Below, piece by piece: positions 44,947 to 56,200 of a DNA stretch of 64,000 nucleotides. How positions within the stretch are numbered: the first letter of the stretch is position 1; every line of letters starts with the position of its first letter. A program made the position numbers and the translations under genes. The notes under the pieces are model-generated. The model was not told where the DNA came from and did no database searches. It worked only from the letters and a program-made list of their open reading frames with translations. Source of the DNA: Leptofilum sp965223285 (GTDB taxonomy: Bacteria; Chloroflexota; Anaerolineae; Promineifilales; Promineifilaceae); assembly GCF_965223285.1 (NCBI RefSeq), contig NZ_OZ244997.1, positions 5,332,001 to 5,396,000 of the forward strand. Reading direction: 5' to 3'.

Positions 44947-46284
44947 TCACAGTTTTAGGCTGGGTAAGATGAAGCGGAAGAGGGCAAAGATGTCTAGCAG
45001 GATGAAGGCTGCACCGATGGCAAGTGGCAGAAGGTTAACGAGCAACGGCCGTTCACGCCGAAACGGCTTTTCTACCAGCAGTAACCATGTGCCTAATCCA
45101 AGTGAAATTCCTAACGAGATGGGGATGAGTGCAGGAAAAAGGTAGCGTCCTTGGTGTTGTACAAAGGTGACATTGTACCCCACGTGAATGGTCAAGGTTA
45201 GCAGAAATACCAACCACAGAATGAGCACCGGCAGCTTTGACCGAAACTGAATGGGTATTTGGTTAACCGTAAAGCGGGAAAAGAGCAACCCCAGAACGGC
45301 CGCACCACACAACCCCAACAGCAGCCAATACACTTCTGCTCGCATGGGAACCGCCATCCAGCCAAATTGTCCCCAAAAGCTGTTGAACGTCGTTTGGAAA
45401 AACCGCTGAATCGTGCCGTCTAAGCCATACAGATTGATCCAATCAATCGTCCGGGGCTGACCAACAACCACTGCATTGTGGGCGGCGGTGCCCAACACGT
45501 CTAACCCGCCGTAAACAGCCACATTGCGCACCCACCAAATGGCACCGAGCATAAAAGCGGGAGCAAACAGCAGCACAGCAGCCTGGAACAGTCGCTGCCA
45601 GTTCCCCCAAAACTGCCACAAAATCACCACTGTCAATACCGGAGCCATCAAATACACGGTTGCCTTTGTCAGAAAGCCAAGCCCCAGCACAATGCCCAAC
45701 CCAACAAGCCAGCGTCGGTCTTCATCCAGCTTGCGGATGCCGCTCTGCGTGATCCAGCGGAGGGTTAGGTACAGCAGCAACGCAATCAGTAACTCAGACA
45801 AGCTATCGTTGTTTACGGAGGCGAGCATTGCCACATGCTGCGGAATAAAGGCCACAAATACGGCCGTAGACCAGGCCACCCATTTTGCTTCCGGCAGCAA
45901 TAGTCGGGCGATGTGATATGCCAGCACAATGATACCTACCCCCAATAACACAGAGGTAAGACGCAAGGCCAGCAGCGAGCCATTTGTGATCAAAAAAATG
46001 GGGGTCAAGAGCAGATAATAAAGCGGTGGCTGCCAATCCTCATACTCAATCTCTTCGACTGAATACTCTGGAGAAAAACGCGCTCCTGTAATTGTTTCTA
46101 GATATGCCTGATCGTAATCACCTTCTGTGATGATGGGTAAACGGCCGTTTGCCAACTGGCGCACATAATTGTAATGGGCTGGCTCGTCTGGAGCTTGCCA
46201 ATCTGGCACCTGGGCCGCAAACAATATTCCCACTAACAAATAGCATGCCAAAATAAGCAACAATGGCCAACGATCTCGCATCAT
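44947..46284 (-). CDS. DUF2142-like membrane glycosyltransferase
   Basis: 445 residues with about ten hydrophobic segments. The first periplasmic loop contains PDEPAHYNYVRQLANGRLP, typical of DUF2142/GT39-like enzymes that use polyprenyl-linked sugars, with the DE pair likely catalytic. Later EDWQPPLYYLLLTP matches the second conserved loop. It probably transfers a sugar to a cell-surface polymer or protein. It stands alone, divergent from the hybrid kinase gene. Confidence 0.8.
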   Translation of the reverse strand: MMRDRWPLLLILACYLLVGILFAAQVPDWQAPDEPAHYNYVRQLANGRLPIITEGDYDQAYLETITGARFSPEYSVEEIEYEDWQPPLYYLLLTPIFLITNGSLLALRLTSVLLGVGIIVLAYHIARLLLPEAKWVAWSTAVFVAFIPQHVAMLASVNNDSLSELLIALLLYLTLRWITQSGIRKLDEDRRWLVGLGIVLGLGFLTKATVYLMAPVLTVVILWQFWGNWQRLFQAAVLLFAPAFMLGAIWWVRNVAVYGGLDVLGTAAHNAVVVGQPRTIDWINLYGLDGTIQRFFQTTFNSFWGQFGWMAVPMRAEVYWLLLGLCGAAVLGLLFSRFTVNQIPIQFRSKLPVLILWLVFLLTLTIHVGYNVTFVQHQGRYLFPALIPISLGISLGLGTWLLLVEKPFRRERPLLVNLLPLAIGAAFILLDIFALFRFILPSLKL

Positions 46285-46399
46285 GCACTAATCTTAGCCC
46301 GTTCTAAAAAATTGGCGAGTGTGTTTGGTTAGGCGTTGCTGTTTTGTAGGGAAAAAGCAGAGGTTGAAGATATTGGCCTTTACACATTATGTTGGGTAA

Positions 46400-46457
46400 C
46401 CAGTCCAATAGTACCATAGGGAGATCGGGCGATTTTAGGTAAACTGGTACTATCTGG
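46400..46457 (+). other. stem-loop in the region upstream of the hybrid kinase
   Basis: CCAG and ATAGTACC on the left pair with GGTACTAT and CTGG on the right (12 bp, one 4-nt bulge) around a 30-nt loop, about 110 nt before the kinase start. The 280-nt gap has no gene. It does not match a riboswitch consensus that I know. Confidence 0.35.
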
Positions 46458-46564
46458 CTATGACGCCGGTGGCAAACAGCCAAAATGTAAAAAGAAGTAA
46501 CCGGTTGGTAGACCATTCGTCCTTGTAGGTTACGTTCTGTGTAGAAGCCAAAAGAGTTAGGAAG

Positions 46565-49500
46565 ATGATTGCCAGTCAGCCATCTCAAAATGCTAAAAGA
46601 ATCGCTGCTTATACGGCCGTTGTGCTCCTGCTCATCGTGGGGCGAATGGTGGTTGGCCGATCAGACTGGTTTGGATCAGCCACATTGCATGTGCTGATTG
46701 AATTTGTCTCAGCGACGTTGGCCCTGTTTGTGGGGGTGTTGGCTCTCGTCCGTTTTCATACCAAGCGCAGCAGCGTCTACTTTTTTATTGGGGCAGGCTT
46801 TTTGGGAGCAGGGCTTTTGGATGCATACCATGCGATGCGTGCCGTGCCAATTTTCAGCCTGCTTGATCCAACCAATATTTCATCAGAAATTTGGCAGTGG
46901 AACCTGTCGCCAATTTTTTTATCTGTGTTTATGGCTGGTAGCTGGATTATTTGGCAGCGTAATAAGCAGCTTCGGCCGCAATCAAGCCGCTACTATATTG
47001 TGGTAGGTGCGGTCGCGCTCGTTACCCTGGTAATTTTTGCTCTCATTCCACAACCCGCCATCAACTCATCAGAGTATTTGCTAGGGCGCGTCACGGCCAT
47101 TTTAACCACAGCCTTTTTTCTGATTGCTCTCATCGGTTATTTACATAAGCGAGAGTGGGTACATGACGCCTTTGAAAATTGGCTTGTTATTACTTTGATC
47201 ATCAACATTGCGTCTCAGGGGTTGTTTATGTATTTTGCCCGCACCCCGTTTGACGCGTTGTTTGATACGGCCGTTTTGCTCAAGCAGGTCGGTTACCTGT
47301 GCGTCTTGGTTGGGCTGCTCTCCAGTATGTACACTATTTTTAATGAAGCAGAAGAAGCAGCTCGAAGCCAGCGCAATGTCAATGAGGCACTCCAACGCGA
47401 AATCACAGAGCGTAAACGGGCAGAAGCAGCCGAGCAAGAGCACAGGAACCTGGCAGAAGCCTTGCGGCAGGTCGGTTTGGCCTTAAACTCCACCCTTGAT
47501 TTTGATTTATTACTCAATAACTTTCTGGATCAAATTGGTCCTGTGCTGCGGTACGACACGGCCAACATCATGCTGGTACACAATGACGAAATAGAAATTG
47601 TGGTAACCCGTGGTTACGACCTGAGCAAAGAGCTGCGCCAACCTCGCCGCTTTCAGATTAGCTCTCGCCCCAGCTTGATGAAAATTGTAGAAACGGCCGA
47701 ACCACTCATTATCCCTGACACCTACGAAGCTAATGACCTGTGGGTAGATGCAGAGCTGTCCCCGCATGTTCGTTCCTGGGCTGGTGCACCCATCATTGTA
47801 GAAGGGAAAGTCGTTGCCTTTTTAGCATTAAACTACAGTGAACCAGGCTTTTACCAGCCAGAAAACGCCGCTCGTCTTAAAGATTTTGCTATTCAGGCAG
47901 CCATTGCCTTTGAAAACGCCGATTTGGTCCAGCAGTTGCAAAAGCGAGTTGCAGAATTGACTACTCTAAGCCGCATCAGCCAGGCCATTACCTCCACGCT
48001 GGACCTCACCGAAACGCTGACAATCATTACCCAAAATACCACCGAACTCCTCAAAGTAGATGCTGCTTCGGTGGTGCTTCATGACAAAGAGGTAAACGAT
48101 TTATGGTTTGCTGCTGCTTCTGGTGAGGCGTCTGAATTTGTGCAGGGCAAACGCCTGGAATTGGGGCAAGGCATTTTGGGTTGGGTGGCACAAACCGGGG
48201 AACCACTCCTGGTGCCAGACACCGCTACAGACCCACGTTACTTTGGCGACTTTGATGAACAAAGCGGTTTTCAGGCGCGCTCCATTTTGTGTGTGCCACT
48301 GCTGGTGAAAGGGCAACCAATTGGTGCAATTGAAGCGATTAACAAAGAAAATGGCACCTTTGATGAAGAAGATTTGCGTTTGCTTGCCCGCTTGGCAGTT
48401 CCGGCCGCTACCGCTATTGAGAATGCCCAGCTTTTCACCCAATCCCAGCAAGAAATTACAGAGCGTAAGCGGGCTGAGGCTGCCCTGGAAGCTGAGCGGG
48501 CGCAGCTGGCGCGGCGGGTTGAGGAACGCACGGCCGATTTGCGAACTGCAAATGCAGAATTAGCGCGTGCTAACCGAATGAAGGATGAGTTCCTGGCTAG
48601 CGTGAGCCATGAACTACGTACCCCCTTGAATGCGGTTCTCGGTATTTCTGAAGCATTGCAAGAGGGTGTGTATGGCGACATGAATGAGAAGCAAATCGGT
48701 TCGCTACATAGCATTGAAGAAAGCGGCCGTCACTTGCTAGAACTTATCAACGACATCTTAGATCTGTCCAAAGTGGAAGCGGGCAAGCTGGAGCTAGAAA
48801 TGGCCCCCACCTCGGTGGAATCCGTATGCCAGGCCAGTTTACGGATGGTCAAGCAAAATGCCCACAAAAAGCGGCTACGCATTCATTCTTCTTATGACAG
48901 TGGCGTGACTTCTTTTGTAGCCGATGAGCGGCGCGTAAAGCAAGTTTTGGTTAACTTATTGAGCAACGCTGTTAAATTTACGCCAGAGGGAGGAGACATT
49001 GGGCTTGAAGTCGTAGGAGATGAAGAAGCCCATGCTGTGTTGATTACCGTTTGGGACACGGGCATTGGTATTGTGAAAGACCATTTGGAGCAGCTATTTC
49101 GGCCCTTTGTGCAGTTGGATTCCCGACTGTCGCGGGAATATGCAGGTACCGGGCTGGGGCTTTCCTTAGTGCTGCGCATGATGGAACTGCATGGTGGCAG
49201 CGTGTCGGTACAAAGTGAGGTAGGCGAAGGGAGCCGCTTTACCGTCTCGTTCCCCTGGCACCCAACAGCCGAGCAGCATGAGGGATTGGAGTATACCGAC
49301 CTCTTGGATTTGCCACCTTATATAGCTCCCTGGCATACGGTTGTCCTTGTGGAAGATTCTCCGTCTACCCAGGCGCAGCTGAAACGGTATTTTGATGCAG
49401 GTGGTGGTCAAGTTCGGTTATTTGATGAAGGTCAAAAAGCGATGGTCTCAATTTTGGCAACACCACCGGACTTGGTGGTCTTAGATTTGTTTTTGCCAGA

Positions 49501-50119
49501 CAGCTCAGGTTTTGCGCTGTTGGCAGCGTTGCGCGCTAACCCACGCACGGCCGCATTGCCCATACTGGTGGTGGCAGATTTGGATAATCAGGCGCAGGTT
49601 ATGGAGGCCGGGGCTGATTATTGTCTGGTGAAGCCATTTACGCGGACACAAATACATATGGCACTTCAGGCGGTAGCCTCAAAACGGAATGGATTTGTGC
49701 GGCAGGATATGGTCGCATCCGACCCGGTTGTCTTGCTGGCTGAAGATCATGAAGCTAATATCAATACATTCTCTAGCTACCTCATTGCCAAAGGATATGA
49801 ACTAATTTTGGCAAGGAATGGTTTAGAAGCAGTTGCACGCGCGGAATCTGACAAACCAGATTTGATTTTGATGGACATTCAAATGCCCCAGATGAGTGGC
49901 CTGGAAGCCATTCAAAGAATTCGAGCGCATGAAGACATGGCCGTCTCCCAAATCCCCATTATTGCTGTAACAGCTTTGGCCATGCCTGGTGATAGAGAAG
50001 CCTGCCTGGAGGCCGGAGCTAACGGCTATTTAAGCAAACCAGTTAGCCTGCGGCATCTAGTAGATATGGTTGCGCTACAATTGGCAAAAGACAATCAAAA
50101 GCGGGTTGTCTCCCTTTAG
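46565..50119 (+). CDS. hybrid histidine kinase (MASE3-GAF-GAF-HisKA-HATPase-REC-REC)
   Basis: 1184 residues. Seven hydrophobic segments (about 10-245) form a MASE3-type membrane sensor (DWFGSATLHVLIEF; LLDAYHAMRAVP). A coiled linker, two GAF domains (about 295-450 and 470-625), a phosphoacceptor H682 (SVSHELRTPLNA), a HATPase domain (DTGIGI, GTGLGLSLV) and two receivers with D974 and D1104 follow. The first receiver is more divergent (VVLDLFLPDSSG). The next gene starts 2 nt later and is co-transcribed. It is the plus-strand half of a mirrored phosphorelay cluster. Confidence 0.92.
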   Translation: MIASQPSQNAKRIAAYTAVVLLLIVGRMVVGRSDWFGSATLHVLIEFVSATLALFVGVLALVRFHTKRSSVYFFIGAGFLGAGLLDAYHAMRAVPIFSLLDPTNISSEIWQWNLSPIFLSVFMAGSWIIWQRNKQLRPQSSRYYIVVGAVALVTLVIFALIPQPAINSSEYLLGRVTAILTTAFFLIALIGYLHKREWVHDAFENWLVITLIINIASQGLFMYFARTPFDALFDTAVLLKQVGYLCVLVGLLSSMYTIFNEAEEAARSQRNVNEALQREITERKRAEAAEQEHRNLAEALRQVGLALNSTLDFDLLLNNFLDQIGPVLRYDTANIMLVHNDEIEIVVTRGYDLSKELRQPRRFQISSRPSLMKIVETAEPLIIPDTYEANDLWVDAELSPHVRSWAGAPIIVEGKVVAFLALNYSEPGFYQPENAARLKDFAIQAAIAFENADLVQQLQKRVAELTTLSRISQAITSTLDLTETLTIITQNTTELLKVDAASVVLHDKEVNDLWFAAASGEASEFVQGKRLELGQGILGWVAQTGEPLLVPDTATDPRYFGDFDEQSGFQARSILCVPLLVKGQPIGAIEAINKENGTFDEEDLRLLARLAVPAATAIENAQLFTQSQQEITERKRAEAALEAERAQLARRVEERTADLRTANAELARANRMKDEFLASVSHELRTPLNAVLGISEALQEGVYGDMNEKQIGSLHSIEESGRHLLELINDILDLSKVEAGKLELEMAPTSVESVCQASLRMVKQNAHKKRLRIHSSYDSGVTSFVADERRVKQVLVNLLSNAVKFTPEGGDIGLEVVGDEEAHAVLITVWDTGIGIVKDHLEQLFRPFVQLDSRLSREYAGTGLGLSLVLRMMELHGGSVSVQSEVGEGSRFTVSFPWHPTAEQHEGLEYTDLLDLPPYIAPWHTVVLVEDSPSTQAQLKRYFDAGGGQVRLFDEGQKAMVSILATPPDLVVLDLFLPDSSGFALLAALRANPRTAALPILVVADLDNQAQVMEAGADYCLVKPFTRTQIHMALQAVASKRNGFVRQDMVASDPVVLLAEDHEANINTFSSYLIAKGYELILARNGLEAVARAESDKPDLILMDIQMPQMSGLEAIQRIRAHEDMAVSQIPIIAVTALAMPGDREACLEAGANGYLSKPVSLRHLVDMVALQLAKDNQKRVVSL

Positions 50120-50121
50120 AT

Positions 50122-51219
50122 ATGATGAAGAAAATGAAACCACAAATATTAATTGTTGATGACGAACCGTACGCCAGGCAGACCATTGAGATGCTCCTGC
50201 TTAAAGAGTCATACGAACTGTTTTTTGCAGAGGATGCGCATGAGGCCTTGGCACAGCTAGATGATGAAGTTCCTGATGTGATTTTGTCTGACGTGATGAT
50301 GCCCAACATGGACGGCTTTGAGCTGTGCCAGCGCATCAAGCGGAATCCAAAATGGAGCCATGTGCCCATTATTTTGGTGACGGCCCTCGACAGCAAGCAG
50401 GATTTAGCGCGGGGGCTGGAAGCAGGTGCAGATGACTTTCTGCACAAGCCCATCAATGGCTTGGAGCTGCGTGCCCGCGTGCGCTCGATGCTGCGGATTA
50501 AGCTGCGACACGATGAGCTGCAAGCGGCATTGCAAATGCGGCAAGATTTGGCCAACATGATTGTTCATGATATTCGCAGCCCGCTCTCAACGATTTTGAT
50601 CTATTGCGATTTGCTGGAAGCTGAATTAGGCGGCAATGTGCAGACGTTGGAGACGATTCGTGGCGAAGCCAACCGCCTTAGCTCGTTCCTGACCGATATG
50701 CTGATGATGGCCAAAATGGAGCACGGCCGTCTCATGTTGAGTCAGTCGCCAGTGGATGTAAATGAATTAGCAACGGCCGTTCGCGATAGCTACCAGCCAA
50801 TGGCGCGGCTGAAAGAGATTGATCTGGCTCTCGATTTGCCAGACGAAACGAAAAAAATATCGCTGGATGCTAATTTGTGGCGGCGGGTGCTGGACAACTT
50901 AGTTTCCAATGCGGTTAAGTTTTCACCGACGGGAGGGAACATCGTATTGCGCGTGCGGTACGATGGAGCGGGCGTGTCTAGCAGCAACGGCCGTTCGCCG
51001 CATCTGAGCTTGCAGGTAATTGATGAAGGCCCTGGCATTTCCCCAGAGCATTATGAAACAATCTTCGACAAGTTCAAGATTGTGGCCACGGGACGACGGG
51101 ATGTGAAACAGGTAGGGTTAGGGTTGGCCTTTTGCAAGATGGTAGTAGAGGCGCACAACGGCCGTATCTCGGTAAATGCCAACAAGCCACGAGGCTCCAT
51201 CTTCACAGTTGAGCTGTAG
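50122..51219 (+). CDS. REC-histidine kinase fusion (receiver first)
   Basis: 365 residues. A receiver (about 1-125; D57 in LSDVMMPNMDG) is followed by a HisKA helix with H149 (IVHDIRSPLS) and a HATPase domain (NNxVSNAVKFS region, DEGPGISP, VGLGLAFCKMVVEAHNGRIS). Phosphorylation of the receiver probably controls the kinase. It starts 2 nt after the hybrid kinase stop. The minus-strand gene at 51720-52811 encodes a paralogue with the same domain order. Confidence 0.92.
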   Translation: MMKKMKPQILIVDDEPYARQTIEMLLLKESYELFFAEDAHEALAQLDDEVPDVILSDVMMPNMDGFELCQRIKRNPKWSHVPIILVTALDSKQDLARGLEAGADDFLHKPINGLELRARVRSMLRIKLRHDELQAALQMRQDLANMIVHDIRSPLSTILIYCDLLEAELGGNVQTLETIRGEANRLSSFLTDMLMMAKMEHGRLMLSQSPVDVNELATAVRDSYQPMARLKEIDLALDLPDETKKISLDANLWRRVLDNLVSNAVKFSPTGGNIVLRVRYDGAGVSSSNGRSPHLSLQVIDEGPGISPEHYETIFDKFKIVATGRRDVKQVGLGLAFCKMVVEAHNGRISVNANKPRGSIFTVEL

Positions 51220-51257
51220 AATTAACGGTTACCTTCTTGTTTTGGCTTTACCGGGAA

Positions 51258-51683
51258 TCATTCAGAAGCTAGCGTGAGTAGGGGAGCATCCTCCTCAATT
51301 GTGAAGGCATCGGTACGGCGCAACAAAGCCTGAACACGGGCTTTTAGCTCGACGGTGCTAAACGGTTTGCCTAAGTAATCGTCTCCGCCCACATCCAAAC
51401 CTTTCACGCGCTCTTCAACGCTATTTTTTGAACTTAAGAATAAAATGGGCGTTTTGGCCAACTGGGCATCTTTGCGAATGCGGCGGCAGGCTTCCAGGCC
51501 GTCCATCCAGGGCATGTTCACATCTAGCACAATGATGTCAGGCCGATAGCGGCGGGCAGTTTTGAGACCGTCGGCACCGTTGGCTGCTGTGAGTACCTCA
51601 TACCCTTCGTCGCGCAGGCTTATGCGAACACCCTCTATGAGGCGATAATGGTCATCAACAAGTAAGATGCGCGGTGAGGTCAT
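51258..51683 (-). CDS. single-domain response regulator (receiver)
   Basis: 141 residues: a complete receiver (LLVDDHYRLIEG acidic pocket, phosphoacceptor in IIVLDVNMPWMDG, Thr/Ser switch LFLSSKNS, KPFS) with a short acidic tail and no output domain. It likely acts as a relay or by protein contact. GGAG precedes the ATG. It lies on the minus strand, 36 nt after the REC-kinase paralogue, and is likely the last gene of that operon. Confidence 0.9.
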   Translation of the reverse strand: MTSPRILLVDDHYRLIEGVRISLRDEGYEVLTAANGADGLKTARRYRPDIIVLDVNMPWMDGLEACRRIRKDAQLAKTPILFLSSKNSVEERVKGLDVGGDDYLGKPFSTVELKARVQALLRRTDAFTIEEDAPLLTLASE

Positions 51684-51719
51684 TTGCTTCTCCTAAAATT
51701 TTTGAAAAGGGACTATAGC

Positions 51720-52811
51720 TTAAATGTGGACGGTGAAAATTGCCCCCGTGGGAGTGTTGGGGCTAACAGAAATACGGCCGTCGTGCGCCTCCACCACCAT
51801 CTTGCAAAAAGCCAGGCCCAAGCCCACTTGCTCTTGCCCAGACTTCTTTAACGACACAACCTCATACCGGTCGAAGATGCGCCCATAATTTTCAGGAGCG
51901 ATGCCAGGCCCTTCGTCCACTATTTGCAGACAAAATGACTGCTCAGACAGTTCGTTTTTACACAATCGAATCGTAACCTGGCTGCCTTCAGGTGCGTATT
52001 TAAGTGCATTGGACAAGAGATTATCAATCACACGCTTAAAGAGCGTACTGTCAATGAACGCCAACTGGGGTTGTGTGGGTAAATCCAGATGAAGCGTAAC
52101 TTCATTCACTTGCGTAATATCCGCATGATTTTGGGCGACTTCTTTGATGAGCTGATTTAGGTCGTAGGAAGCGCGCAATAATTGCAATTTCCCCTCTTCC
52201 ATTTTGGCGACAGTTAGAATTTCGTCTAGGAATCCAGCCAGATTGACCAGGCTATTATGAACCAGAGTGGCATACTCTTTGTCACGGGGTTCTAACCTGT
52301 TTCGCTTCAGTAGAAAATTGTTGTACAGGGTGGCAACGGTTAGTGGATTACGCATGTCGTGGATAAGCATGTGTGCTAAATCTTCGCGTAGTTGCATAAT
52401 CGCTTGCAGTGCATCATACTGATTTTTTATCCGAAGCATGGTGCGTACACGCGCCCGCAGCTCTGACCCATTGACGGGCTTGGACAGGAATTCATCTGCC
52501 CCGGCGTTTAAGCCTTGTAGCATATCTTCCCGGCTGTTGAGGGCGGTTACCAGAATAATGGGGATATGTTGATAGTTAGGATTTTGCTTGATTTGGTGAC
52601 AGACATCGTAGCCGCTTAATTGGGGCATCATAACGTCCATCAAAATAACGTCTGGCTGGATTGTCTCAAGCTGTTCTAGCAATTGTAATCCACTAGCTAC
52701 CAGCGTAACGCGGTATGGTTCAATGGACAGTTGCTCTGCAATGACTTCGCGGGCCATCGGATTGTCATCTACCACACAGATATGGCTTTGGACGGAACTG
52801 TTTTGAAGCAT
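51720..52811 (-). CDS. REC-histidine kinase fusion, paralogue of 50122-51219
   Basis: 363 residues from the ATG used here. Receiver (LMDVMMPQLSG), HisKA (LIHDMRNPLTV) and HATPase (NNLLSNALKYA, DEGPGIAPE, VGLGLAFCKMVVEAHDGRIS). The last block is nearly identical to that of the plus-strand paralogue. A TTG at 52838 overlapping the stop of the PAS gene is an alternative start; neither has a clear ribosome site. Confidence 0.88.
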   Translation of the reverse strand: MLQNSSVQSHICVVDDNPMAREVIAEQLSIEPYRVTLVASGLQLLEQLETIQPDVILMDVMMPQLSGYDVCHQIKQNPNYQHIPIILVTALNSREDMLQGLNAGADEFLSKPVNGSELRARVRTMLRIKNQYDALQAIMQLREDLAHMLIHDMRNPLTVATLYNNFLLKRNRLEPRDKEYATLVHNSLVNLAGFLDEILTVAKMEEGKLQLLRASYDLNQLIKEVAQNHADITQVNEVTLHLDLPTQPQLAFIDSTLFKRVIDNLLSNALKYAPEGSQVTIRLCKNELSEQSFCLQIVDEGPGIAPENYGRIFDRYEVVSLKKSGQEQVGLGLAFCKMVVEAHDGRISVSPNTPTGAIFTVHI

Positions 52812-52830
52812 AGGTCTGATTCTTGGAATT

Positions 52831-53241
52831 TTAAGCAATGGGATATTTAACGGCCGTTTTGAATGGGTCTACAAACTGCATGGTAATCACCCAAATATTT
52901 TTGTTGCCTAGCCAAATCTTTTCAACAATGTCTACCTTGAGCATGGCATGGTGGATGCGGTGGGGCGATGTGTAAATAAGATAGCGACTTGTGGCGGTAG
53001 ACGGCCGTTTCGGCCAGCCCAGCCAGGCTTTGGTGGGGTAAAAGTGGTACGATTCACGCAGCAGCGGCATTAGCTTTAGCTCTGCCTGCAAAGATTCCTC
53101 TGCAAGCAGCCCCAGGAAGTGACGCGCTTGCGTGTTGGCATAAATGATTTCATCCGCATCGTTCACAAGCAGGCGGCCCATAGGAATGTGGTTGATATTG
53201 GTGATGGGCATTGTAGCTGAAACGGCCGTGGCATTATTCAT
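52831..53241 (-). CDS. PAS-domain-like small protein
   Basis: 136 residues resembling a single PAS fold (MGRLLVNDADEIIYANTQARHFLGL), followed by a ~75-residue beta-rich part (YLIYTSPHRIHHAMLKVDI). No kinase or output domain. It starts inside the end of the large hybrid kinase gene (8-nt overlap), so it is translated with it, and may deliver a signal to that kinase or to the REC-kinase downstream. The name is by fold impression only. Confidence 0.65.
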   Translation of the reverse strand: MNNATAVSATMPITNINHIPMGRLLVNDADEIIYANTQARHFLGLLAEESLQAELKLMPLLRESYHFYPTKAWLGWPKRPSTATSRYLIYTSPHRIHHAMLKVDIVEKIWLGNKNIWVITMQFVDPFKTAVKYPIA

Positions 53242-56200
53242 AGCTTGGCTCCTTTGTCGTTTTGTGTTTGTGGGTCAGCAGGTCGTTGATGACTAAGGCA
53301 AGCTGCCGCAGCTGGATTGGCTTGCTCATGTATTCGTTGGCACCCGCTTCCAGGCAGCGTTCCCGGTCGCCGTTCATGGCCAGCGCAGTGAGGGCCACGA
53401 TAGGCGTTTCTCTAAACGTTTCTTCACGACGCAATTGACGAACGGCCGTTAAACCATCTAGCTCAGGAATTTGCACATCCATCAAAATTAGGTCTGGCAT
53501 TACCTGTTTGGCCCGTTCCAACGCCTCAACCCCACTATGAGCAACCAAAATTTGGTATCCCCAAACCGGCAAATATTCGGTCACGATCTCAATATTGGCT
53601 TCATTATCTTCCACCAGCAAAATGAGCGGCTCTTTGTCTGCGACCTTATTGTTGAGCGGGGCTGTTGAAAATTTCTGCCGGTCCGTTTGTGCCTGCTTGT
53701 GAAGCTGCTCAGAGTCTATATTGGGATTTTGTGGCAGCGTAATTGTAAAACAACTGCCGACGCCAACTTGGCTTTCTAGCGAGACGCTGCCCCCTAACAT
53801 TTTCGTTAGCCGATAGACAAGCGAGAGACCTAGCCCCGTTCCTTCATGCGAACGAACCAGACTGCTATCTAGCTGCACAAACGGTTTGAAAAGCTGCGCC
53901 ATATCCTCCGCAGGAATGCCAATGCCCGTATCCCACACCTGGAATTGAATGGTTTCGTGCTCGTCGTCTGGCACAACATTTAGGCCAACCTCACCCTCAA
54001 CAGGTGTAAACTTAACGGCATTGCTCAATAGGTTGATCAATATCTGTTTTAAGCGCCGCTCATCTGTTTGGCACATTTGTAGCCCATGATCAATGTTAGC
54101 TTGAAGGCGAACCTGCTTCTTAAGTGCCATTTGGCGAACAAATTGCAGGCTGGTTTCAACGATGGTTGTCACCGAGACTTTTCGGATATCTGGTTGGATT
54201 TTCCCAGCCTCAATTTTGGCCATATCCAAAATATCGTTGATTAGCTCAAGCAAATGGTTGCCGCTATCGCCGATAACTTGCAAAGAGGCCATCTGTTTTT
54301 CATTTAGCGATCCATGAATGCCCTCCAGCAAAATTTCTGATTTGCCCAAAATGGCGTTGAGGGGCGTCCGTAATTCGTGGCTCATGTTGGCCAGAAACTC
54401 GTCTTTAGTGCGCACTGCCTTGGCCAATTTGGCATTAGAGGCATTTAGTTCGTTGCTGCGGGCGCGTAGCTCTTGTTCGGTGTTACGTCGTTTGGTAATG
54501 TCTCTAGCGAGCGCCTGGAAACCAATAACTTCCCCTTGTTCGATGATAAGTTGGACATTTTGCCCTAGCCAAATCTCTTCTTGATTATTTCCCAGTGCCA
54601 AAAACTCGAAATAGGTATTTTCGATTTTTTCTTGCTGCTGTTTGTTGTAAGCCTTCACCAACATCATTTTGTAATCCGGATGGATGAAGTCGGTGTAATG
54701 TCGGCCGATCAACTCATCTTCACTGCTGTAACCTAGTGTGCGAATGGTTATCGGATTGGCATAGGTGCAATACCCACTTGCATCGGTGCGGTAGATAATG
54801 TCGGTGGCATCCTCAACGAGATGTTTGTATCTTTGCTCGCTGTTGCGCAAGGCATTTTCAATTTTTTGGCGCTCACAGATTTGCTGTTCTAATTCTTGGG
54901 CGTGATGGCGCAGTTTGTCGTAAAGACGCACCGTTTCCAGCGCAAGACCGGCATTTTCGGCGAAGACAGTAATGACGCGTCTTGCCTGTGCATCGAAGCC
55001 GTTTCTGTGGGGGGATTGTAAGTCAATGGCTCCGATGATGTGGTTGTAGGCGCGAAGGGGAATGACCATTTCTGATCGGGTATATGTGCTGTCTGGCACG
55101 TACCGAGCATCCTGAGTAACGTCTGGCACGTAGATGATCTCGCCTTTGCGAACGGCCGTTGCGATCAATCCCTCCCCTCTAAGTGGAATTGTGCCCAGGG
55201 GTTCATCGCAAAAACGGCCAACTCTGGCTAACCATTCCAAATGATTAGTTTCTTCGATTGGATATAGCTGAATGCGATCAGTGCTCAGCTTCAGCGGTGT
55301 GTCCAAAATCAAAACGCCACAGGCGTCGAATCCTAGCTGGTCAATCGTGATATGTGCGATCTGTTCCGCCAATTCCTGCACAGAAGATGGTTGAAAAAGT
55401 TGAATTGCCGCTTCGTAAATTAATTTTACTTCTTCAGCATCGGCTTCAACCTGCGCCTCTGTATTGCGCCTTGCAGTTAAATCGGTCACCGTAGAGATGG
55501 TGCCAATAATACGGCCATGTTGATCCAGGTTAGGCACGCTGTGAACCAGCGCATATAGCCAAATGCCATCCATGCGGCTTAAACGCGCCTCGTATGAGGT
55601 AGTGATCCCTTCCAGATTTTGCATTTGGGCCTGGATGAGTTTGTGGCGATCTTCGTGGTACGTAACGTCTAGCGCGGTTTTACCAATCAATTCATTTGGC
55701 TCATGGCCAAGCATTTGCGCATAGGCCGGATTTACATATTCAAACGTGCCCTCAACGGTAGATACCACCAATCCTTGTCCCATACTCTTCATAATTTGCT
55801 GCGCAAAATTTCTTTCTTTCGCTAAGGTGGCTTCTGTGCTTTTGCGAGCCAGCGCATTGGTAAAAATGAAAGAGACCATTTTTAGCTTGTTGATGGTCTC
55901 TTTTTGCCATTTGTATGCCGTGTTAAATGTGTCAAGCCCTAAGAAGCCTATGGTTTCCGCACCATAAACCAGCGGAACAATGACGGCCGATTTCACATTC
56001 TGCATTGCCAGCAGCTTCCGCTCGCTCTCGTGTTCCTCGTCCAGGCTGGCGATATTGTCCACGATGATGGTTTCCTGGTTGTGTAAGCGTGGCAGCCAAT
56101 TGGAGAAAAGCGTAAAAGGCAAATTGTTGAAGTCAGAAAAGTTGGTGCTGCTGTTGGGTTTTTGCCAGTGATGACTTGTTTTAAGGGCACGGCCGTTTTC

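Noticed and set aside
46458..46564. c-di-GMP (GEMM-type) riboswitch before the hybrid kinase
   Set aside because: A GGCAAAC word is present, but the second conserved element with GACGCAAAGCC in the right order is absent.
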